Part shown: positions 1 to 5,634 of the stretch, in pieces
Layout: every line of letters begins with the position of its first letter
Position numbering within the stretch: the stretch's first letter is position 1
Origin: UBA6136 sp044351045
GTDB lineage: Bacteria > Pseudomonadota > Gammaproteobacteria > Methylococcales > Methylococcaceae
DNA length: 12,090 nt
Reading direction: 5' to 3'
Assembly: GCA_044351045.1 (NCBI GenBank)
Contig: JBILGM010000067.1
Coordinates: forward strand, 1 to 12,090
Made by a program: the position numbers and the translations under genes
Notes under the pieces: generated by a model
The model's database searches: none
What the model was told of the DNA's origin: nothing
What the model saw: the letters and a program-made list of their open reading frames with translations, nothing else

Positions 1-464
1 TCCGCAACGCGGTGATCATCATGACCTCTAACCTCGGCTCCGACCGCATCCAGGAACTGGCCGGCGAGGAAAACTATGCGCTGATGAAGGAATCGGTCAT
101 GGCCGTGGTGCGCCTGCACTTCCGGCCAGAATTCATCAACCGCATCGACGAGGTGGTGGTCTTCCATCCGCTGCAGAAGGACCAGATTCGCGCCATCTGC
201 AAGATTCAGATCGGCTATCTGGAACAGCGGCTGGCCGAGCGCGACATTACGCTGGAGGTCACCGACGCCGCCCTCGACCTGCTCGGCGAGGCCGGATTCG
301 ACCCCATCTACGGCGCCCGCCCGCTCAAGCGCGCCATCCAGCAGGATCTGGAAAACAGCTTGGCGCAGGACATCCTCGCCGGCAAGATCGGCCCCGATGA
401 TGTCGTTACGGCGGATGCCGAGGACGGCCGGATTGTGTTCTCGGTGATCGCGGAAGCGAAGTAA
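1..464 (+). CDS. clpB: ClpB disaggregase, C-terminal part (5' end outside window)
   Basis: ClpB is the cytoplasmic Hsp100 AAA+ ATPase that works with DnaK to pull proteins out of aggregates. Only the last 153 or so codons are present; the reading frame is already open at base 3. It begins in the strand before sensor 1 (VIIMTSNLGS), continues through the arginine-finger region RPEFINRIDEVVVFHPL, and ends with the sensor 2 signature GARPLKRAIQ in the C-terminal D2 small domain, followed by the short family tail. The internal GTG and ATG codons near position 12 are not real starts, because the family signature runs upstream of them. The gene ends cleanly at TAA, so the integron lies downstream of it and does not interrupt it. 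Assignment from motifs is firm; ClpA or ClpC would differ in this tail. Confidence 0.95.
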   Translation, partial: RNAVIIMTSNLGSDRIQELAGEENYALMKESVMAVVRLHFRPEFINRIDEVVVFHPLQKDQIRAICKIQIGYLEQRLAERDITLEVTDAALDLLGEAGFDPIYGARPLKRAIQQDLENSLAQDILAGKIGPDDVVTADAEDGRIVFSVIAEAK

Positions 465-523
465 GGAAGTAGCGCGAGGTGCTGGCGGGGTCCGGCGCCT
501 TGAGTCAAGCCGACATACAAGCG

Positions 524-563
524 AGTCGCGGCCGATCAATCATGAATCGCCGCGACTTGTCTT
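524..563 (+). terminator. Possible intrinsic terminator after clpB
   Basis: A perfect 9-bp inverted repeat (AGTCGCGGC at 524-532, GCCGCGACT at 549-557) encloses a 16-base loop and is followed by a T-rich stretch, TTGTCTTT. It sits 60 bases after the clpB stop and between clpB and the convergent intI remnant, where a terminator is expected. The loop is large and the T-run is interrupted, so efficiency is uncertain. Confidence 0.45.
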
Positions 564-594
564 TAGTGATGTCTGTTGGTTGTGCATCTGCCGA

Positions 595-1091
595 TCACAT
601 CCGGTCCAAAGGACCCACGACGCCCTGGCCGCCCCGGTTCAGCACGTGGGTATCAATCATCGTGGTGCTCACGTCCTTGTGCCCCTGGAGTTCTTGGACC
701 GTGCGGATGTCGTCACCCGATTGCAGAAGGTGAGTCGCAGTGGCGTGCCCTTGATGTGAGCCCACAGCGCGTTCACCTCCTCGCGGGTCAACACCGCCGG
801 GCGGCGCTGAGGCTTCCTGGGCCGAATCAGATCGCCCAGCCAGGGCAGATCGATATCCAGGACGCGCTTGTAAAGAAACAGCAACGCCGAAAGCCCTGCT
901 GGTGGGTGCTGGCGGAAACGTTGCTTGCATTGGCAAGATGGCTCAAGAAAGCTTCCACTTCGGCCGCGCCCATTTCCCGCGGATGCCATTTACCATGGAA
1001 ACTCACGTAGTCCCTGATCCAATGGACGCAGGCCTCTTCCGTGCGCCGGTGCGGCATTTTCCGTTTCAATAGGCGGATACACATCGGTCAT
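595..1091 (-). pseudogene. intI: Integron integrase IntI, inactivated
   Basis: Integron tyrosine recombinases join attI and attC sites. Three reading frames together match IntI. One (about 1084-895) has the N-terminal core-binding domain with RTEEACVHWIRD and HPREMGAAEVEAFLSHL. A second (about 895-740) continues with GLSALLFLYKRVL and LTREEVNALW. A third (about 738-595) carries the end, ATHLLQSGDDIRTVQEL and GHKDVSTTMIDTHVL. Roughly 150-170 residues between the second and third parts are missing, including the first catalytic arginine, the lysine and the HxxR box. The catalytic tyrosine of the TMIYTH motif is Asp (GAT, 652-654). A further frame break separates the ATG at 1091, which has a good GGGAGGAA ribosome binding site, from the first block. 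About 165 codons remain of the usual 320-340. It is beyond repair by a single change. Confidence 0.93.
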
Positions 1092-1133
1092 GACCGTTCC
1101 TCCCAATCGCTTGATTTTGCGGAAAAAGCACGA

Positions 1134-1162
1134 TTGACAGCCACAATGGTAGAGCGTAATTT
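1134..1162 (+). promoter_or_regulatory. Putative cassette promoter Pc
   Basis: A perfect -35 box TTGACA (1134-1139) is followed after 17 bases by TAATTT (1157-1162), which matches only half of the -10 consensus. It points into the cassette array from just upstream of the intI start, the usual place for Pc. It would drive the DUF2971 gene 80 bases downstream. On the opposite strand TTGTCT-N18-TACCAT, reading toward intI, could be the old integrase promoter. Confidence 0.6.
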
Positions 1163-1235
1163 GCTGCTTAGACAAAAAATTGCCGTATAAGCTGGTCGCT
1201 TACATGGCAGATTTGATGTCTTCTTCTAGTTAGTC
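1163..1235 (+). other. attI-like region with crossover point GTTAGTC
   Basis: The stretch between the integrase start and the first cassette should hold attI. The last possible core site is GTTAGTC (1229-1235), which departs from GTTRRRY at one position, directly before the first cassette gene. No second integrase-binding repeat was clearly recognised. The call rests on position and on this core. Confidence 0.5.
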
Positions 1236-1239
1236 CGCA

Positions 1240-1893
1240 GTGAAACTCTTCTATCTCACCAGCGCCCCGTTTGCGCTGTCAAACCTCGCCCTGCGCCGCC
1301 TGAAGATTGCTCGATTCGCCGATCTCAACGATCCATTCGAACTGCTTCCGGTCAACCTAGCCGACGCAATAAATCGCAGAGCTCTGTGCGCATTCAAAGA
1401 GAGCATCAATGAAACCATTGGCCTAATCTGCTTCTCATCGACATGGGACAACCCTGTGCTTTGGGGTCATTACGGCGACAAACACGCTGGAATCGCGCTC
1501 GGCTTCGAAGTTCCTGATGCATTGGCAAACAAGGTGCTCTATTCAGATAGGCCATTCCGGATTCCATTTGATCCGAAAACCAAGCGAGCGATTCCGAACA
1601 AGAAGACTGTAAACAGACTTTTGCGCACGAAATTTGTAGACTGGAAGTACGAAAAGGAATATCGACTATTCGTGCAACTTGAGCACTCCACGCGAGAGTC
1701 TGGCATGTACTTCTACGACTTCTCTGAAGAAGCCTGCCTGTGCGAAGTCATCTTAGGCCCGAAATGCGAACTGCCAGCAGACAGAATAGATACATTGCTA
1801 AAGGGCTTTAAGCAGCCAATAAGGCTAATCAAGTCGCGAATTGCGTTCGAAAGCTTTCGCGTCGTCGAAAACAAGAATTTTGGTCATGCGTAA
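1240..1893 (+). CDS. Cassette 1: DUF2971 family protein
   Basis: This 217-aa soluble protein belongs to DUF2971, whose molecular function is not settled; members occur in accessory and defence-rich regions. Diagnostic parts are FADLNDPFEL (residues 26-35), CFSSTWDNPVLWGHY (64-78) followed by HAGIALGFEV (82-91), and DWKYEKEYRLF (134-144). The length is slightly short for the family but both conserved halves are present. The start is GTG, four bases after the attI-like core, with no ribosome binding site; no later start would keep the N-terminal motif. It is the first cassette behind Pc, so it is the most likely cassette to be expressed. The TAA stop lies six bases before the attC. Base composition is lower in GC than clpB or ligA, in line with capture from elsewhere. 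Confidence 0.82.
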   Translation: MKLFYLTSAPFALSNLALRRLKIARFADLNDPFELLPVNLADAINRRALCAFKESINETIGLICFSSTWDNPVLWGHYGDKHAGIALGFEVPDALANKVLYSDRPFRIPFDPKTKRAIPNKKTVNRLLRTKFVDWKYEKEYRLFVQLEHSTRESGMYFYDFSEEACLCEVILGPKCELPADRIDTLLKGFKQPIRLIKSRIAFESFRVVENKNFGHA

Positions 1894-1899
1894 ACTGCG

Positions 1900-2013
1900 G
1901 CCTAACTCGCGAGTCAACCGGACCTGCCTTCGGCAGGCAACGTAGCGAAGCGCTTTAAGGTTGCCCGCCCGTTTTCAATTTTCTCCCGCGGTCAAGTCGA
2001 GACTCAGTTGATC
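1900..2013 (+). other. attC site 1, degenerate
   Basis: The R'' box GCCTAAC (1900-1906) directly follows the DUF2971 stop. A tight hairpin CCTGCC-TTC-GGCAGG lies just inside. The 3' side is weak: TCAAGTCGAGACTCA precedes GTTGATC (2007-2013), which breaks the GTTRRRY rule at one base but pairs partly with the 5' arm. The 5' end is convincing; the 3' end is tentative. Confidence 0.5.
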
Positions 2014-2206
2014 TACGCCGATGACAAGTGCGCGTACTTCTCTCACACAATGCACTGCCAGGGTGGTCTTGCGGCAGAAGTGCTTGTGAAAATGAAGTTC
2101 AAGAAGGGCCGCATTTCCGTGCCGCCGCGAACGTTCCTTCCCACCGGCTTTTTAAGCGTTCCTGCAAAGGTCCAGGGCCTCGAGACCGCGCTAGCCGATC
2201 GCTGCT
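2014..2206 (+). other. Cassette 2 body, no convincing gene
   Basis: This stretch should be a cassette body, but no open frame begins near its 5' end and stops before the next attC. One frame from an ATG at 2050 stays open but runs through the attC without stopping, which real cassette genes do not do. The segment may be a decayed or truncated gene, or a noncoding cassette. No promoter or RNA structure was recognised. Confidence 0.4.
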
Positions 2207-2295
2207 GCCTAACCCTTCCTTCGCAAAGCGGCACAAGTGGTTCCGTTCGCGCCGCTCACACGGTCTTTGCGTGCCAGTCAACTCCGACGTCCAAG
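2207..2295 (+). other. attC site 2, damaged 3' core
   Basis: The R'' box is GCCTAAC (2207-2213). The arms pair through CGCAAAG (2222-2228) and CTTTGCG (2265-2271). The 3' side ends in GTCAACTCCGAC, the same sequence as in attC site 4. The terminal core reads GTCCAAG where GTTAGGC is expected (2289-2295), so the GTT crossover triplet is lost and this boundary may no longer recombine. Cassettes 2 and 3 would then be fused. Confidence 0.72.
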
Positions 2296-2311
2296 GTGAA
2301 GATACGCGCCT

Positions 2312-2521
2312 ATGAACTCTTTTACTTTTTGGGGTATTGCTCTTTTGGTAGTCACTGTTTGGGAATACCAAACGGAGAAGACAAATACATTGTTTCTCTT
2401 CGAATGGTGGTTGAGGTATGACATTTCCAAGTCCAAATTGCCATGGCTGTACTGGTTTATATTGATGGTCCAGACTGTTGGCGGCGTTTTTTTGATTATT
2501 CACGGCATCAAGACTGGGTAA
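2312..2521 (+). CDS. Cassette 3: small membrane protein, 69 aa
   Basis: No family was recognised. The protein is strongly hydrophobic, with one likely membrane span near residues 3-15 (FTFWGIALLVVTV) and a second at about 45-65 (PWLYWFILMV then GGVFLIIHGI), separated by a charged and aromatic stretch containing EWWLRYDISKSK. It fits a two-span inner-membrane protein. The ATG lies 16 bases after the damaged attC core, with AAGGTGA about ten bases upstream as a ribosome binding site, which is better than most cassette genes here. Its base composition is AT-rich compared with the host genes, pointing to foreign origin. It is followed by a second small gene in the same apparent cassette. Confidence 0.6.
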   Translation: MNSFTFWGIALLVVTVWEYQTEKTNTLFLFEWWLRYDISKSKLPWLYWFILMVQTVGGVFLIIHGIKTG

Positions 2522-2522
2522 T

Positions 2523-2549
2523 GCCAAACCACATCACTCATCGTTTGGC
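2523..2549 (+). repeat. Short inverted repeat between the two cassette 3 genes
   Basis: GCCAAAC (2523-2529) and GTTTGGC (2543-2549) form a perfect 7-bp stem around a 13-base loop. They resemble the outer boxes of an attC (GCCTAAC and GTTAGGC) with one base changed on each side, but there are no inner arms. It could be a collapsed attC or a simple hairpin; no T-run follows. Confidence 0.45.
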
Positions 2550-2562
2550 CACATTCACGCGC

Positions 2563-2988
2563 ATGAAATTTGCGCTGCTCTTCCTGGCGCTGGGGTTGGC
2601 TGGCCCCGCCAGCGTGGGTGCGCAAGTGAAAGGCGCTTGGCATCCAATGGTCTTCAGCATGATGGAGAGCTGGATTTCAGACGTTGAGAGCCCTGTGGTT
2701 GCAGAAATCAACCTCGATGCCGTGCAACGCAACCGCAACCAGTTCGACCACGACGCAGTCATGCAGGAAGGTGCATGGGTTGTTTACCGTGTGCCGGGGG
2801 GCGGCTTCAAGCGTTACCGCGTGATGGAGCACAACGGCAATCACTACAAGGTAGAGTTTCAGGACAATGGCGGTGGTACGCTGACCACACGTTCACAGAT
2901 TGGCTTCACGCTGGATCAACGACAAATTCTTGTGGATGGAAAGCCGAGGGCCATCAACACTCTCAGGGTGATTTCCTACTCCAGATGA
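2563..2988 (+). CDS. Cassette 3: secreted hypothetical protein, 141 aa
   Basis: The protein begins with a classical Sec signal peptide: MKFALLFLALGLAGPASVGA, with likely cleavage after VGA (residue 20). The mature part, of about 120 residues, is expected to be periplasmic. It has a segment rich in Asn and Asp (AVQRNRNQFDHDAV), then GAWVVYRVPGGGFKRYRVME and YKVEFQDNGGGTLTTRSQIGF, which look like beta strands with glycine turns. I do not recognise the family. The ATG at 2563 was chosen because the signal peptide starts there; upstream in-frame codons give no sensible N-terminus. No ribosome binding site is clear. The TGA stop lies eight bases before an attC-type GCCCAAC box, the usual spacing for a cassette gene. 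Confidence 0.68.
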   Translation: MKFALLFLALGLAGPASVGAQVKGAWHPMVFSMMESWISDVESPVVAEINLDAVQRNRNQFDHDAVMQEGAWVVYRVPGGGFKRYRVMEHNGNHYKVEFQDNGGGTLTTRSQIGFTLDQRQILVDGKPRAINTLRVISYSR

Positions 2989-2996
2989 CTATGTGG

Positions 2997-3226
2997 GCCC
3001 AACAAGTCGCTTCACCGGACACCGCCTGGTTGTGGTTGGACGCGGACACCTTGCGCTCTGTGGCCAGCATGGTCAAAAACGCCTCCAGCTCGCGCGGCCC
3101 CCTCGTCGCGCGGATGCCGCAACCCATGCCAGCGGATGAAAAAACGCACCCAATGCACAAGCCAGGTTCGGAGGTTGTTGATGTCTGGCTTATCCCGCAG
3201 GTTTTGCGGCAGAAATTACGTTAGAC
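2997..3226 (+). other. Hybrid attC site 3, interrupted by an intI remnant
   Basis: The 5' part is typical of attC: GCCCAAC (2997-3003) then AAGTCGCTTCACCGGAC. A valid 3' core GTTAGAC occurs at 3220-3226, but the arms do not pair and the distance is 230 bases, well above usual attC lengths. The interior encodes an integrase fragment on the other strand. The 3' half therefore seems to derive from a different integron, joined within the attC. Confidence 0.55.
3017..3216 (-). pseudogene. intI: Second integron integrase remnant, N-terminal domain
   Basis: Read on the minus strand with one frame change near 3100, this segment gives VHWVRFFIRWHGLRHPRDEG, then RELEAFLTMLATERKVSAS, then HNQAV. That is the SAM-like core-binding domain of an integron integrase. 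Upstream codons (LRDKPDINNLRTW) match the preceding helix with a small deletion. No catalytic domain follows: similarity stops near 3017, where attC-like sequence begins. The remnant differs clearly from the first integrase relic at 595-1091 (for example RELEAFLTMLATERK against AEVEAFLSHLANASN), so it is not a simple duplication. It has no start codon context and no function as a protein. Confidence 0.8.
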
Positions 3227-3237
3227 CTCACGTGCAA

Positions 3238-3411
3238 ATGACGCTGAACGAAGGCGTCGCGGATTGGATGGGGGCCTTCGAAACCGGCCTGCCTCACGGA
3301 GAGTTCAAGATTGTCTGGGGCGACCAAATCTCAGGTTCGGTTTGGTTCGATCACGGAGTAAAGGTTGATGATCGGAATGAAACTAAGCAGGGCACGCAGG
3401 ATGAGGTCTAA
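3238..3411 (+). CDS. Cassette 4: small hypothetical protein, 57 aa
   Basis: The family is not recognised. The protein is acidic and aromatic, with no membrane span or signal peptide: ADWMGAFETGLPHGEFKIVW, then GDQISGSVWFDHGVKVDD. The G-x-F-x-x-x-W and GSVWFDHG pattern recalls a single MORN-like or beta-hairpin unit, but one copy is too little to name. The ATG is the first in the cassette, 11 bases after the GTTAGAC core; no ribosome binding site is evident. The stop codon TAA is part of the attC box GTCTAAC, a common arrangement in compact cassettes. It may be a C-terminal piece of a longer gene cut when the intI remnant was joined upstream. Confidence 0.5.
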   Translation: MTLNEGVADWMGAFETGLPHGEFKIVWGDQISGSVWFDHGVKVDDRNETKQGTQDEV

Positions 3412-3519
3412 CAGGTTGTTCGACGCGGATACGCCGAGGCATTGCGCGGCGGGGCGGACTGATGAACGGGCGGCTCGCCGCGCAATGCCTCGGCGTGCCG
3501 GTCAACTCCGACGTTAGGC
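3406..3519 (+). other. attC site 4, with a long perfect stem
   Basis: The outer boxes are GTCTAAC (3406-3412) and GTTAGGC (3513-3519). Positions 3431-3451 and 3476-3496 form a perfect 21-bp inverted repeat, extended outward by partly paired arms (GTTGTTCGAC with GTCAACTCCGAC). The site is 114 bases long and is the best preserved of the larger attC sites here. Its 3' arm is shared with attC site 2. Confidence 0.92.
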
Positions 3520-3532
3520 ATCGCAGCCCACC

Positions 3533-3940
3533 ATGCTCCTCCGAGCGCTCATCGTCATCTTGGCCTATGCGTTGTCTGGCGCAGGCTTCATGTCCATGCT
3601 CGTCGGCACTCTGCCTTTCTTGGGCGGCGAGTATGCGCTGCTCGCGTAAGTCGTTCCACTGGTCTGGGTCTTCGCTTGGGTGGCCCATGTCCGAATGAGC
3701 GTGGCCTGGGTCCGAAATCGCGCCGTGTCAAGGCGCTGGCCTGAATGGGGAACTGCCGCGGGCCTATTCAGCCTGGCAAGCCCACTACTTTTGCTGCTTG
3801 GCGGGGAACCTCCCTCAACTCTTGACCATCTGCAAGGTGCGTTCATCATGATCGGGTTCGCTTCGGTGTTCTTTCTTCCGAGCATCTTGCTGGCGGTCTA
3901 CTTGGTTCGCTTTCATCGCCAAGCCCAAGGCGAGGCATGA
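3533..3940 (+). pseudogene. Cassette 5: membrane protein with in-frame stop
   Basis: From an ATG 13 bases after the attC core, the frame reads LRALIVILAYALSGAGFMSM then TLPFLGGEYALLA, hits TAA at 3647-3649, and continues in the same frame with VVPLVWVFAWVAHVR to a TGA at 3938-3940. The whole frame would make about 135 residues with some four hydrophobic segments: about residues 4-22, 37-50, 80-92 (FSLASPLLLLLG) and 104-124. The stop falls inside or next to a hydrophobic stretch, so the original gene probably had a sense codon there. A shorter product from the GTG at 3680 is possible but lacks the first two spans and a ribosome binding site. The family is not recognised. Confidence 0.65.
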
Positions 3941-3948
3941 AGGGCGAT

Positions 3949-4007
3949 GCCTAACCCCTCGCTCAAGCCGCCCCGCCTCCGCACGCGGCTTAGCTCGAAT
4001 GTTAGAG
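3949..4007 (+). other. attC site 5
   Basis: GCCTAAC (3949-3955) and GTTAGAG (4001-4007) bracket arms CTCGCTCAAGCCG and CGGCTTAGCTCG, which pair with a one-base asymmetry as in classical attC sites. At 59 bases it is close to the minimum size. The last base of the core is G where a pyrimidine is expected. Translating this site gives the start NPSLKPPRLRTRL, a spurious extension of the next gene. Confidence 0.88.
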
Positions 4008-4012
4008 TGCTC

Positions 4013-4525
4013 ATGACACGCAACGCGAGGGCCAGGCGGTCAGCAATCCTCTGCTCTCACTTTCTGAGGAACATCGCCTTTTACGAGTCGTGGTTCAATG
4101 CAGGCCAACCGTTCAAGGACGATCAGTTCTGGATCACCGCTAACGGCAACTTCCTAGACATCGCGGTTCTCGAGTGGTGTAAGTTGTTTGCTGATCGCAA
4201 AGCTAAACACCACTTTACTAAGGTCCTCGGCTCCCCAGACCACTTCCGCACGGACCTTTTCGCCGAGCTACATCTGGGCGAGGTGGAATGGGGCGCGTAT
4301 ATCGAAAAACTCAAGGCCTATCGGGACAAGTTCATCGCGCACTTAGATGACCAAAACATCATGAACATCCCTGATATGAACGTCGCTCGGCGAAGCGCAA
4401 TATTCCTGTATCAACATCTCTTGGATCAAGAGGCGGGGAACGCCACGTTTCATGATGCCCGGTCATCTGCTGACGCCATTTACCAAGATTTTCTCGGTCA
4501 AGGATTCAAGGCTTACGAGAAGTGA
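4013..4525 (+). CDS. Cassette 6: hypothetical protein, HEPN-like
   Basis: This 170-aa protein is predicted to be mostly alpha-helical and soluble. Residues 12-60 hold two helices (HFLRNIAFYESWFNA and FLDIAVLEWCKLFADRK). Residues 93-111 contain WGAYIEKLKAYRDKFIAHLD. The R104-X5-H110 spacing, late in a helix, matches the catalytic pattern of HEPN ribonucleases found in toxin-antitoxin and abortive-infection systems, including AbiU2-like proteins. That likeness is an inference from one motif and the helical pattern. The start at ATG 4013 was chosen because the longer in-frame extension from 3947 is translated attC sequence. No partner antitoxin gene is adjacent in the cassette, so a solo defence or regulatory role, or another function, remains possible. 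No ribosome binding site is obvious. Confidence 0.7.
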   Translation: MTRNARARRSAILCSHFLRNIAFYESWFNAGQPFKDDQFWITANGNFLDIAVLEWCKLFADRKAKHHFTKVLGSPDHFRTDLFAELHLGEVEWGAYIEKLKAYRDKFIAHLDDQNIMNIPDMNVARRSAIFLYQHLLDQEAGNATFHDARSSADAIYQDFLGQGFKAYEK

Positions 4526-4532
4526 TGGAGCA

Positions 4533-4589
4533 ATCTAACTTCTCATTGGTACGGACGCCTTTCGGCGCCGCACAATTCAGACGTTAGGC
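4533..4589 (+). other. attC site 6
   Basis: ATCTAAC (4533-4539) and GTTAGGC (4583-4589) enclose a compact stem with GGACGCC-TTT-CGGCGCC at its tip and outer arms CATTGGTACGG and CCGCACAATTCAG. At 57 bases it has the minimal attC architecture with intact cores, so it should still be recognised by an integron integrase supplied from elsewhere. Confidence 0.92.
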
Positions 4590-4596
4590 GTCTTTT

Positions 4597-5631
4597 ATGT
4601 CCCTCGGTGGCCTTCACAACCCGAAAGCCGCAGCCGACTTAATCTCGGACTTTCGTAAGCGCTTCAGCACCAAGGTTTGCATGGCGCCGCTAACAGATCA
4701 CGCGGGGGGAACGGTTTCCGCTCACACCATGTCGCTTGAGGCTGTACTGCGCAGGATAAGCAAAGACGGCCATGTATATGCCCAGCATTTCATGGGTCGG
4801 TTGTCTCCAGATGAGCATCCAATAAAAATCAAGCGAATCGGCCTCCGAGACGTTTCAGTTTTCAACGGGTTTTGCGCGAAACACGACGCATCACTCTTTA
4901 GCTGCTTAGAGAACGAACAGTTTCGCTTTTCTCGACAGCAGCTTTTCATGCTTGCCTACCGTGCCGCCGCTCGGGAGTGCTACCTAAAGAGAAAGCAATG
5001 TGAGTCGCTAACTGGCTTGGAACAAATTCAGGCCATTCACGGCATCGCCGGAGAGGTCGAGTACACCGCGGAGATTCTTATTCACCAGGCCGCATCTCTT
5101 CGAGGCGCTGAAGAGCTCGAAGCGTTCAAGGCAAAGCTCGATGGTTATCTAGTCAAGGGAAGTTGGGATCGTTTTGTTACTCACGCCATCCTTTTTCCCA
5201 AGCAACCATGCATCTCGACCTGTTTTGTCTTTCAGCCGTTCCACGACATGAATGGCAATCAACTTCAGGATTACGTGGACTTGGGAGCCGAGATGAGCCA
5301 ACTCGCAATCTCTCTTCTCCCGCTAGACCAAGGCGGAGCAGCTATCTTTTCTTGGCTAGATTCCGCGAACAGTGCGCCACGTCGCTTTTTTGAATCTGTG
5401 CTTCAAACAACCAACCTAACCTCATCTGTGATTCACGCCGCGCTGGATAACAGCGAAAACTTTGCACTTTCGCCCACCTGGTATGAAAGCCTTCCAGATG
5501 CTACGCGCGACTATGTCTTCTCGCGCATAGCCATACTAGAGGCAAGCATCACGTACTCACAGAGAGATCGGCCAGAGATGATTGCGCCACATCTAGACGA
5601 CTGGGGGCCAGCAAATGTCGTTCAGTTCTAA
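4597..5631 (+). CDS. Cassette 7: 344-aa protein with conserved Cys/His motifs
   Basis: No named family is assigned. The N-terminal part has C28, then H35, and AHTMSLEAVLRRISKDGHVY (residues 42-61). This is followed by FNGFCAKHDASLF (89-101) and LAYRAAARECYLKRK (119-133). The arrangement Cys...AHT...GHVY...FC-x-x-HD-x-x-LF suggests a bound metal or HNH-like fold, and I recall similar motif series in uncharacterised accessory-region proteins. The C-terminal half (about 190-340) is a separate domain with beta-rich segments such as CISTCFVFQPF and a helical end. There is no signal peptide or membrane span. The ATG lies seven bases after the attC core; no ribosome binding site is present. It is the longest and last cassette gene, more than 3 kb from Pc, so it may need its own promoter. 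Confidence 0.78.
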   Translation: MSLGGLHNPKAAADLISDFRKRFSTKVCMAPLTDHAGGTVSAHTMSLEAVLRRISKDGHVYAQHFMGRLSPDEHPIKIKRIGLRDVSVFNGFCAKHDASLFSCLENEQFRFSRQQLFMLAYRAAARECYLKRKQCESLTGLEQIQAIHGIAGEVEYTAEILIHQAASLRGAEELEAFKAKLDGYLVKGSWDRFVTHAILFPKQPCISTCFVFQPFHDMNGNQLQDYVDLGAEMSQLAISLLPLDQGGAAIFSWLDSANSAPRRFFESVLQTTNLTSSVIHAALDNSENFALSPTWYESLPDATRDYVFSRIAILEASITYSQRDRPEMIAPHLDDWGPANVVQF

Positions 5632-5634
5632 GAC

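Noticed and set aside
2008..2421. A 137-aa plus-strand frame through cassettes 2 and 3
   Set aside because: It reads through the whole attC site 2 and overlaps the better-supported small membrane gene; composition and motifs give no support.
2775..3224. A 149-aa plus-strand frame
   Set aside because: It overlaps the secreted protein gene in another frame and crosses the attC and the antisense intI relic.
3947..4012. Upstream in-frame extension of the HEPN-like gene (NPSLKPPRLRTRL...)
   Set aside because: These codons are translated attC sequence; the cassette boundary is at 4001, so the start must lie after it.
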